The notes beneath the pieces were generated by a model. It did no database searches. It was not told the origin of the DNA and was given only the letters and a program-made list of their open reading frames with translations. A program made the translations under genes and the position numbers. This document shows, in pieces, positions 1 to 5,128 of a DNA stretch of 5,769 nt. The first letter of the stretch is position 1. Each line of letters opens with the position of its first letter. The stretch is from contig JALOLQ010000109.1 of the NCBI GenBank assembly GCA_025455895.1, positions 1 through 5,769 of the forward strand, read 5' to 3'. This DNA is from Solirubrobacteraceae bacterium (GTDB lineage: Bacteria > Actinomycetota > Thermoleophilia > Solirubrobacterales > Solirubrobacteraceae).

Positions 1-192
1 TGGGCCGCCGCGGTCTCGCTGCTGAACGGCGGCGGCTTCGGCCGCGTCATCGGCATCTTCGCCGCCGCGCTCAGCGCGATCCACGCGCTGCTGTCGATCC
101 CCGGCAACCCGTGGTGGTCGCTGGCGATCTTCGCCCTGGCGATCATCGTGCTCTACGAGCTCGCCAAGCCGCGCGAGAGCGCGGCGTTGTAG
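1..192 (+). CDS. Small membrane protein, DUF7144-like, C-terminal part only
   Basis: This is the last 63 residues of a + strand protein whose start lies before the window; frame 1 is open from the first base to a TAG at 190-192. Two hydrophobic segments are visible, about residues 14-31 (after GGGFGRVIG) and 38-54 (WWSLAIFALAIIVLYEL), followed by a short polar tail KPRESAAL. The order of features (Gly-Arg-hydrophobic helix, a short 'IPGNPWW' turn, a last helix ending in Tyr) resembles the C-terminal half of DUF7144, a small actinobacterial four-helix membrane family of unknown function. That family call rests on recalled pattern only. The gene is followed by a strong hairpin at 223-251, so it probably ends its transcription unit and is not co-transcribed with the transporter downstream. 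Confidence 0.65.
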   Translation, partial: WAAAVSLLNGGGFGRVIGIFAAALSAIHALLSIPGNPWWSLAIFALAIIVLYELAKPRESAAL

Positions 193-222
193 GGCGCCGA
201 CCCCCGTGGCCGCAGGGCGGTT

Positions 223-251
223 CGGCCCTCACCCACGCCGGGTGAGGGCCG
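223..251 (+). terminator. Perfect 12-bp stem hairpin, probable terminator
   Basis: Arms 223-234 (CGGCCCTCACCC) and 240-251 (GGGTGAGGGCCG) are exact reverse complements around a five-base loop, ACGCC. The hairpin lies 31 bp after the stop of the DUF7144-like gene and 18 bp before the -10 element of the transporter gene, which is where a terminator is expected. There is no T-tract after it; the next bases are G/C-rich. It is therefore not a textbook intrinsic terminator, although GC-rich actinobacteria often use such U-less hairpins. It could alternatively be a protein-binding site upstream of the transporter promoter. Confidence 0.65.
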
Positions 252-268
252 CCCGCCCCGGCCCGGGA

Positions 269-274
269 TAGCGT
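269..274 (+). promoter_or_regulatory. -10 element for a leaderless transporter mRNA
   Basis: TAGCGT fits the actinobacterial -10 consensus TANNNT. It ends 7 bp before the ATG at 282, the usual distance from a -10 element to the transcription start, so the mRNA would begin at or next to the start codon. No convincing -35 hexamer or Shine-Dalgarno sequence is seen. The same arrangement occurs at four other genes in this window, which raises confidence. Confidence 0.55.
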
Positions 275-281
275 GCGCACC

Positions 282-1178
282 ATGGCCGGGCTGCTCGCGC
301 TCCTCTCGGCCTTCTGCTTCGCGCTCGCCGCCGCGCTCCAGCAGAAGGGCACCTTCACGCTCGCCGCGCGCGGCGAGGCGGTCACCGGCGTGAAGACGCT
401 GCTGCGCCTGGTGCTGGTGCCGGTGTGGCTGCTCGGCACGCTCGTGCTGCTGCTGGGCTACGTGACGCAGGCCGGCGCGCTCGACCGCGGCAAGCTCGTG
501 GTCATCCAGCCGCTGCTGGTGATGACGATCGTCTTCGCCCTGCCGCTCGGGCGCTGGCTCACGGGCCAGACGGTCGTGCGCCGCCAGTGGCTCGGCGCCG
601 CCACGGTCGTCGTCGGCCTCTCGCTGTTCGTGATCGTCGGCGATCCGGACAGCGGCGTCTCGACGCCGGACCCGACCAGCGCCTACGTGATCGCGCTGGT
701 CGCCGTCAGCGCGCTGGCCGTGCTGGCGATCGTGCTCGGCTCACGCGGGGGCGCGTCGATGAAGGCGGCGGCGTTCGGCGCGGCCGCCGGCCTGTGGTTC
801 GGCCTGTCGGCGACCTTCACCAAGCCGACCGTCGACCAGCTCCACGTGAGCCTCTCCGACGTCCTCTCGAACCCCGAGGTCTACGGCCTGCTCGGGTTCG
901 GGTTCCTGGCGTTCGTCGTCCAGCAGCTCTCGCTGGCCACCGGGCAGCTCGCCCCCGCGATGGCCGCGGTCTCGGTCTGCAACCCGATCATCAGCGTGCT
1001 GCTCGGCGTGGCGCTCTTCGACGAGCGCCTCACGCGCCCGTGGTGGCACGTGCTCGTCGCCGCGCTCGCGCTCGCGCTCGCGCTCTACGGCGCGGTGAGC
1101 ATCACGATGGCGAACCAGGAGCGTGCGGTGCCCGGGGCGGATCCGCCACCGGCTGCGCCGGAGCCTGCGGCAGCGTGA
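282..1178 (+). CDS. DMT-superfamily (NIPA/EamA-like) membrane transporter
   Basis: Integral membrane protein of 298 residues from the ATG at 282. About nine hydrophobic segments are seen, near residues 2-20, 41-60, 72-90, 103-121, 133-152, 162-181, 200-217, 224-246 and 254-275. Family-like features are the N-terminal helix ending ALAAALQQKG, the 'IQPLLVMTIVFALPLG' segment, and the C-terminal 'SVCNPIISVLLGVALFDERL' segment, in which a Pro-containing helix is followed by a conserved-type Glu. These suggest the drug/metabolite transporter superfamily, closest in feel to NIPA-type Mg2+ transporter-like proteins; the substrate cannot be read from sequence. The tail after residue 280 is Pro/Ala-rich and probably cytosolic. 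A GTG at 273 in the same frame would add three residues, but it overlaps the -10 hexamer and has no ribosome binding site, so I chose the ATG. The last 77 bp overlap the 3' end of the convergent phosphodiesterase gene. Confidence 0.87.
   Translation: MAGLLALLSAFCFALAAALQQKGTFTLAARGEAVTGVKTLLRLVLVPVWLLGTLVLLLGYVTQAGALDRGKLVVIQPLLVMTIVFALPLGRWLTGQTVVRRQWLGAATVVVGLSLFVIVGDPDSGVSTPDPTSAYVIALVAVSALAVLAIVLGSRGGASMKAAAFGAAAGLWFGLSATFTKPTVDQLHVSLSDVLSNPEVYGLLGFGFLAFVVQQLSLATGQLAPAMAAVSVCNPIISVLLGVALFDERLTRPWWHVLVAALALALALYGAVSITMANQERAVPGADPPPAAPEPAAA
1061..1084 (+). repeat. Four tandem copies of CGCGCT inside the transporter gene
   Basis: Four perfect consecutive copies of the hexamer CGCGCT encode the Ala-Leu repeat of the last membrane helix (about residues 261-268). 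The unit is two codons long, so slippage would lengthen or shorten the helix by Ala-Leu steps without breaking the frame. It may simply reflect high GC content and Ala/Leu preference in a membrane helix. Confidence 0.6.
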
Positions 1179-3156
1179 GCGGCGGCTCGCGGTCGGCCCG
1201 CCACGAGAGCAGCAGCCGGTTCACCGCCTCGGCGCCGACCAGCGGCTCGGCCGGCGCCCGCAGCTCGACCGGGTGCAGGATGAACGGCTGGGTCTGCTCG
1301 CCGCCCATGCCGCCGTGGAAGGAGATCAGCTCCTCGAACGCGCAGCCCTCGTGCAGCACCGGGTCGTAGAAGCTGTTGACGAGGATGTCGGGCACCCGCG
1401 CGAACCCGTCGGTGCGTCGCAGGTGGTGGGGGGCGTTGGGGGAGAACCCGGCGAGCGGGTCCTCGCCCTCGACCGCGCCGTCGCGCAGCCGGTGCGAGCC
1501 GCCCGCGCCGAGCACGACGGGCCCGTCGGTCTCCGAGCCCACCATCACGAAGCCGACGTGCGGGTGCCCGGTCAGCGCGGGCAGGAGCTCCGGGTGGCGC
1601 GCCTCGATCTCCTCGCGCGTCATCCGCCGCGGCTCCTCCATGAGGTAGACGAGGCCGAGGTTGCCCGAGCCCAGCACGACGGCGCTCGCGTCCGCCTCGC
1701 CGGCGGCGTCGCGCTCCTCGGTGTGCTCCTGGCGGCCGGTCGCCTCGTCGAGGGCGCGCTGCGTGCCCGTCTGGTTCTCGTCGCCGCCGCCGACGAGCTG
1801 CACGCTGCCGCGGCTGAGCGAGCGCTCGACCAGCTCGTCGAGCCCGTAGCCGTTGCGCTGCTTGAACGTCGCGCCCTGCGTCTGTCCGTGGTCGGAGAGC
1901 ACGACGAGGTGGTAGGGGCGCGGCGCGTAGGCGGTCGCGCGCTCGACCATCGCGAAGCGCTGGTCGAGCTTGCGCAGCGCCTCGAGCGTGTCCGGCCGCT
2001 CGAGCCCGGAGTGGTGGGCGACCTCGTCGTAGCTCGCGAACGTCGCGTAGACCGCCGGGACGCCGCGGAACAGGTCCTGGAGCACGCTGAAGATCACGAG
2101 GTCGCGCACGAAGACGCACATCCCTCCGCGCAGCAGCGGGTAGATGCCGGTGCGGTGCCCGCGCGGGAGGATGTCGCGGCGGCGCTGGCGCGTGGCGGCG
2201 ATCAGCTCGAGCGCGATCTCCCAGACGAAGAGCACGAACGTCCGCGTCACGTTGCTGCCGTTGGCCAGGAACGCGCGGTAGCCCGGGTTCGCGCGCTTCT
2301 CGTCGGCGACGCGGCTCGCGGTGAGGATCGCGCGCTCGGCGCCGCCGGACACGAGGTTGCCGCGGCTCGTGCCGCCGTCGGCCAGCAGGTTGAACGGGCC
2401 CGAGTGCTCGGCCTCGATCTCCACGAGGTCCTGCGGGCTCGAGCAGGACATGACCCGCCCGGTCGCCTTCTCGACCCAGCGGAACGCCGGGATGTTCCCG
2501 TTGTCGCCGAAGAGGATCCCGGTCTGCGCGGCCCCGGTCTGCGAGGAGAGGTCGGTCTCCCACGGGGTCAGCTCATGCGTCCCGTCGGCGAGCCAGCGGC
2601 CGAGCGTCGGCGCGTGCCCGCTGGCGATCGCGCGGCGCAGCACCGGCAGGGCGAGGCCGTCGATCTCGAGGAAGAGGACGCCGGGGACGTCGGTCTCGGT
2701 CACCGGGCCCGAGCGCCGCGCGGCGCGGCGGGCGACGCGCAGCGTGTACGCGTCGTCGTCGAGGCCGATCACGACGCTGAGCCCCGTGCTGAACGCGGTG
2801 GCCAGCAGCGACACGCCGAGCGCCGGGAGCAGCCCGTCGATCGCCAGCGACTCCTCGATCGCGTCGGCGGTCGCCATGAGGACCAGCGCGTCCAGGAGCA
2901 GCACGAGCAGGAAGCCCGTCGCGACCATGTACGGCAGTCGCAGCGCGGCGATCAGCGGCGGGAGCAGCGCGTTGAGGATCGCGATCGCGGCGGCGATGAG
3001 CATCGCGGCGCCGAAGCCCTCGATGTCCGCTCCGGGGACGATCCAGGCGGCGATCAGCAGCGCGATCGCCGACGCGATCCACGCGAGCGCGAGGCGCACG
3101 AGGTGCAGGCGCGGGGTGCCGGGCTTCCAGGGGTTCTCGTCGTGCTCAGGATCCAT
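1102..3156 (-). CDS. Holin-4-like membrane domain fused to alkaline-phosphatase-family phosphodiesterase
   Basis: 684 residues, ATG at 3156, TGA at 1104-1102. The N-terminal part has four hydrophobic helices (about 19-41, 49-71, 79-98, 109-131). The 'PGADIEGFGAAMLIAAAIAILNALLPPLIAALRLP' type of pattern, with the LNAL.P core at 61-66, is that of the phage-holin-4-type membrane domain. From about 155 on there is an alkaline phosphatase superfamily (type I phosphodiesterase-like) domain. Candidate metal ligands and nucleophile are D166 (FLEIDG), T207 (SSQTGAAQTG), D377 and H381/H382 (SYDEVAHHSG), D422-H423 (LSDHG) and H614 (SFHGGMGG), so the full catalytic set seems present. The stretch GDNGNIPAFRWVEK (218-230) is typical of this subgroup. 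Residues 455-490 are a polar, probably flexible insert, and the tail is Pro-rich. Five Arg residues follow helix 4 (140-148), which would place the catalytic domain in the cytoplasm by the positive-inside rule. The substrate is unknown; a phospho-ester on a lipid or envelope polymer is only a guess. 'Holin' is a family name here, and nothing suggests lysis. The start is supported by a -10 element 8 bp upstream. Confidence 0.9.
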   Translation of the reverse strand: MDPEHDENPWKPGTPRLHLVRLALAWIASAIALLIAAWIVPGADIEGFGAAMLIAAAIAILNALLPPLIAALRLPYMVATGFLLVLLLDALVLMATADAIEESLAIDGLLPALGVSLLATAFSTGLSVVIGLDDDAYTLRVARRAARRSGPVTETDVPGVLFLEIDGLALPVLRRAIASGHAPTLGRWLADGTHELTPWETDLSSQTGAAQTGILFGDNGNIPAFRWVEKATGRVMSCSSPQDLVEIEAEHSGPFNLLADGGTSRGNLVSGGAERAILTASRVADEKRANPGYRAFLANGSNVTRTFVLFVWEIALELIAATRQRRRDILPRGHRTGIYPLLRGGMCVFVRDLVIFSVLQDLFRGVPAVYATFASYDEVAHHSGLERPDTLEALRKLDQRFAMVERATAYAPRPYHLVVLSDHGQTQGATFKQRNGYGLDELVERSLSRGSVQLVGGGDENQTGTQRALDEATGRQEHTEERDAAGEADASAVVLGSGNLGLVYLMEEPRRMTREEIEARHPELLPALTGHPHVGFVMVGSETDGPVVLGAGGSHRLRDGAVEGEDPLAGFSPNAPHHLRRTDGFARVPDILVNSFYDPVLHEGCAFEELISFHGGMGGEQTQPFILHPVELRAPAEPLVGAEAVNRLLLSWRADREPPLTLPQAPAQPVADPPRAPHAPGSPS

Positions 3157-3164
3157 GGGCGCGC

Positions 3165-3170
3165 AGGCTA
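3165..3170 (-). promoter_or_regulatory. -10 element for the phosphodiesterase gene
   Basis: On the minus strand TAGCCT (3170 to 3165) fits TANNNT and lies 8 bp before the ATG at 3156, with no Shine-Dalgarno sequence between them. This suggests a leaderless mRNA and a promoter separate from the toxin-antitoxin operon, whose last stop codon is about 70 bp upstream. No clear -35 is visible. Confidence 0.55.
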
Positions 3171-3236
3171 CGCCGGATCGCGGACCGCCGGCTCGCCCGG
3201 GGAGGGTGACGGGGTGCCGGCGGGGTGCGGCTCAGC

Positions 3237-3668
3237 TCAGGCGGTCGGAAGGCCTTCGGCTCCGGCGGCACGTGCGAGCCGGCGGTCGAAGGTCAAGAAC
3301 GCGAGGTCCGGCTCCTCGGCGTGGACGGCCAGTGCCGAGGCCAGCTGGACAGCGTCGTACGCCGTGAGCGGATGGCGCGAGCACAGGGTGGCCGCATCCG
3401 CGGCGACGCTCGTCGGGAGCGCGACGACGGTGAACCGGCCGTCATGCGCGGGCTCGCCGTGCCAGTCGGCCTCGAACGCCAGGGTCAGCAGCGCGGCATC
3501 GTCCATGCTGAGCTCGCCCGTTCGCACCTTGCGCCACAGCGCGGCGGGGACCTCGGCGCGCGCCAGGATGCTGACGACGGCAGGTCCGGACCGCTCGAGC
3601 TCGTGGACGCGACGGCTGTCGTGCTCGTCGGCGTAGAGCTTCACGAGCGCCGACGAGTCGAAGAACAC
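3237..3668 (-). CDS. PIN-domain ribonuclease toxin, VapC-like
   Basis: 143 residues, the usual size for a VapC-type toxin of a type II toxin-antitoxin system; such toxins are Mg2+-dependent RNases that cleave tRNA or rRNA. The PIN acidic residues are in place: D4 in FFDSSALVKLY, E39 in SILARAEVPAAL, D105 in LTAYDAVQLASAL and D128 in LTFDRRL, so it looks catalytically intact. It starts at a GTG five bases after the antitoxin stop codon and has no good Shine-Dalgarno sequence nearby, so translation is probably coupled to the antitoxin. Family members often have two or three residues more before the first Asp motif; an in-frame CTG at 3677-3675 overlapping the antitoxin TGA (CTGA) would give LSIVFFDSS, but such a start is rare. 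The first 80 codons contain six ending in A or T, against two in the first 80 of holB, a mild hint of foreign origin. Confidence 0.9.
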   Translation of the reverse strand: MFFDSSALVKLYADEHDSRRVHELERSGPAVVSILARAEVPAALWRKVRTGELSMDDAALLTLAFEADWHGEPAHDGRFTVVALPTSVAADAATLCSRHPLTAYDAVQLASALAVHAEEPDLAFLTFDRRLARAAGAEGLPTA

Positions 3669-3673
3669 GATGC

Positions 3674-3970
3674 TCAGCGCCGGCCCTCGGCGACGAGCTC
3701 CGAGAGCGGGGTGCCTCGCCCGGCGCGGCGCCGTGCCGCGGCCACCGCCTGCTCGTCCGGAGGGGTGCCCTCGGGCGGCGGTACCTCGAGGAGGCCTGCG
3801 CGGGCGAGGCGTTCCCGGATGCGCTCACGGTCGGATCCGGCGGTGGCGGGATCGGCGACGGCCGCGAGCACGTCGGCGACGTAGCGGTTCGCACTGAGGC
3901 CGCGCGCCTCGGCGGCGCGCTTGACGTCCGTCCAGAGCCGCTCGTCGAGCCGGAGCGTCACCTGAGCCAT
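3674..3970 (-). CDS. Ribbon-helix-helix antitoxin of the PIN toxin
   Basis: 98 residues, ATG at 3970, TGA at 3676-3674. The N-terminal 40 residues show a ribbon-helix-helix DNA-binding fold: strand QVTLRL (3-8), helix A about 9-23 (DERLWTDVKRAAEARG) and helix B about 26-38 (SANRYVADVLAAV). The middle (41-83) is charged and Pro-containing and is probably disordered until bound. The end, GTPLSELVAEGRR (86-98), resembles the toxin-binding tail of many VapB and Phd/YefM-type antitoxins. It should neutralise the PIN toxin encoded five bases downstream and, with it, repress their shared promoter. The start is supported by a -10 element 6 bp upstream, set in a perfect inverted repeat that overlaps the ATG. 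The gene starts 16 bp after the end of holB on the same strand. Confidence 0.88.
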   Translation of the reverse strand: MAQVTLRLDERLWTDVKRAAEARGLSANRYVADVLAAVADPATAGSDRERIRERLARAGLLEVPPPEGTPPDEQAVAAARRRAGRGTPLSELVAEGRR

Positions 3971-3989
3971 GACTGCATGGTAGCAGTCA
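3970..3989. promoter_or_regulatory. Inverted-repeat operator of the toxin-antitoxin operon
   Basis: TGACTGC (3970-3976) and GCAGTCA (3983-3989) are perfect 7-bp inverted repeats separated by six bases, ATGGTA, which on the minus strand is the -10 element TACCAT. The left arm includes a base of the antitoxin start codon and the right arm includes the holB stop codon TGA (3989-3987). A dyad centred on the promoter of a ribbon-helix-helix antitoxin is the classical place for autorepression by antitoxin or antitoxin-toxin complexes. As RNA it could also form a short hairpin at the end of holB, but seven pairs with no T-tract make it a poor terminator. Confidence 0.65.
3977..3982 (-). promoter_or_regulatory. 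-10 element of the toxin-antitoxin operon
   Basis: TACCAT on the minus strand (3982 to 3977) matches TANNNT and ends 6 bp before the antitoxin ATG, so transcription would begin at the start codon or immediately beside it. It forms the exact centre of the inverted repeat, so a protein bound to the repeat would block RNA polymerase. No clear -35 is seen. Confidence 0.55.
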
Positions 3990-5093
3990 CGACAGCAGCG
4001 CGGCCAGCCGGTACGCCAGCGCCTCGAGCGCCAGCTCCTCGGTGACGTTCAGCGTCAGCGCGGCGCGGGTCTCGTCGGTGAGCGCGACGCCCTCGCGCAG
4101 GCGGTGCGGGCTGCGGCCCGCGGCGTCCTCGCGCAGCGCGTCGAGACGGTCGGTGGCGAAGACGACGTCCTCGGCGCCGTCGGCGACGCAGGCGACGTCG
4201 CGCAGCCACAGGCCGGCGAGCCGCAGCGCCTCGTCGAGCGCGCGGGTGCGCGCCCGGCGGGCGGCGCGCTTGGCCGTCTCGGCGCCCTCGCGCTCGGCGC
4301 GCTTGCGTTCGCGGTCGGGCAGCGGCTCGGCCTCCTCGCGCACGCGCTCCTCGACCTCGGCCTGCGCCGTGGTGCCGAGCGCCTTGGCGCGCTCGACGAG
4401 CGCCAGCCACGGCTGCCCGGTCAGCTCGTCGCGCAGCGCGGCGCGGGCGTAGGTCTCGGCGGCGGCGCGCAGCGCCGGGCCCTCGCCGAGCGCCAGCGCG
4501 AGCGCGCGGTCGCCGTCGCCCAGCGCGAGCCGCGCGCACGCGCGGGCGCTCTCGGGGGCGACGCGCGCGGCGAGCCGCTGCTCGAGCTCGTCCGCGGTCG
4601 GCGCGTCGAAGCGCACCGGCTGGCAGCGCGAGGCGATCGTCGGGAGGACCTCGCCGGGGCGCTCGGTGAGCAGCACGAGGTGCGCGTACGGCGGCGGCTC
4701 CTCGAGCGTCTTGAGCAGGCGGTTGGCGGCCTGGTCGTTCATCACGTCGGCGCGCTCGATCACGAAGACGCGCCGGCGCGCCTCGAACGGCGTGCGGCTG
4801 ACCGCGCCGACCACCGGCTCCTCGATGTCCTCCCGGCGCATCACCGCGGCGCCGGTGGGGACGACCCAGGTGAGGTCCGGATGGGTGCCGCGCTCCACGC
4901 GCGCGCGCACCGCGTCCGGGTCGGCCGCGCCCTCGGCGAGCAGCTCGGCGGCGAACGCGCGCGCGGCCGACGCCTTGCCGGCGCCGGCCGGACCGTGGAA
5001 GAGGTAGGCGTGCGAGGGCGCGCCCTGCGGCGGGACCGCCGCGCCGAGGACGGCGCGCGCGTGGGGGTGGCGCTCGAGCGCGGGGAGGGCCAT
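3987..5093 (-). CDS. holB: DNA polymerase III delta' subunit (clamp loader)
   Basis: 368 residues, ATG at 5093, TGA at 3989-3987. Delta' is part of the AAA+ clamp loader that opens the sliding clamp and places it on primed DNA. Visible motifs: a P-loop GPAGAGKAS at 34-42, HPDLTWV (71-77), a Walker B-like segment VFVIERADVMNDQAANRLLKTLEEPP (the family hallmark, 109-134), and the SRC sensor motif at 155-157 followed by RF (161-162). The four-Cys zinc module that usually precedes the HPD motif is missing; the stretch 43-70 has no Cys at all. The residue after the P-loop Lys is Ala rather than Thr/Ser, which fits a delta' that does not hydrolyse ATP. Residues 244-285 form a highly charged, probably helical linker before the C-terminal collar domain (RLAGLWLRDVACVADGAEDVVFATD). 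It is divergent from tmk and directly upstream of the toxin-antitoxin pair. DnaX (gamma/tau) is the main alternative but would be longer and normally has the zinc module and a complete P-loop. Confidence 0.9.
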   Translation of the reverse strand: MALPALERHPHARAVLGAAVPPQGAPSHAYLFHGPAGAGKASAARAFAAELLAEGAADPDAVRARVERGTHPDLTWVVPTGAAVMRREDIEEPVVGAVSRTPFEARRRVFVIERADVMNDQAANRLLKTLEEPPPYAHLVLLTERPGEVLPTIASRCQPVRFDAPTADELEQRLAARVAPESARACARLALGDGDRALALALGEGPALRAAAETYARAALRDELTGQPWLALVERAKALGTTAQAEVEERVREEAEPLPDRERKRAEREGAETAKRAARRARTRALDEALRLAGLWLRDVACVADGAEDVVFATDRLDALREDAAGRSPHRLREGVALTDETRAALTLNVTEELALEALAYRLAALLS

Positions 5094-5102
5094 GCCCGCC
5101 GG

Positions 5103-5108
5103 AGGGTA
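5103..5108 (-). promoter_or_regulatory. -10 element for holB
   Basis: TACCCT on the minus strand (5108 to 5103) fits TANNNT and ends 9 bp before the holB ATG, giving a leaderless or nearly leaderless mRNA. It lies four bases from the tmk -10 element on the opposite strand, so the two promoters cannot both be fully occupied at once. No -35 or Shine-Dalgarno sequence is evident. Confidence 0.5.
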
Positions 5109-5112
5109 CGGA

Positions 5113-5118
5113 TAGGCT
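5113..5118 (+). promoter_or_regulatory. -10 element for tmk
   Basis: TAGGCT fits TANNNT and ends 10 bp before the ATG at 5129, so the leader would be zero to about four bases. The bases around it (GGATAG) match those at the transporter promoter (268-271 region). The matching -35 region would fall at the holB start codon and shows no clear hexamer. Confidence 0.5.
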
Positions 5119-5128
5119 CGGCGCCCTG

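Noticed and set aside
273..281. GTG start for the transporter nine bases upstream of the ATG
   Set aside because: The GTG overlaps the likely -10 hexamer (269-274) and has no good ribosome binding site; the ATG at 282 is at the right distance from the -10 element. The three extra residues make no functional difference.
3185..3223. Inverted repeat CCGCCGGC ... GCCGGCGG downstream of the toxin gene, as a terminator
   Set aside because: The arms are 8 bp and exact, and the position 14 bp after the toxin stop is right, but the 23-base loop is too long and there is no T-tract. GC-only arms of this length arise easily in this DNA.
1123..3636. 837-codon + strand open frame opposite the phosphodiesterase and toxin genes
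   Set aside because: Its product is an Arg/Ala/Val-rich mixture with no recognisable domain, and it spans two minus-strand genes with clear families. In such GC-rich DNA stop codons are rare in all frames, so long shadow frames are expected.
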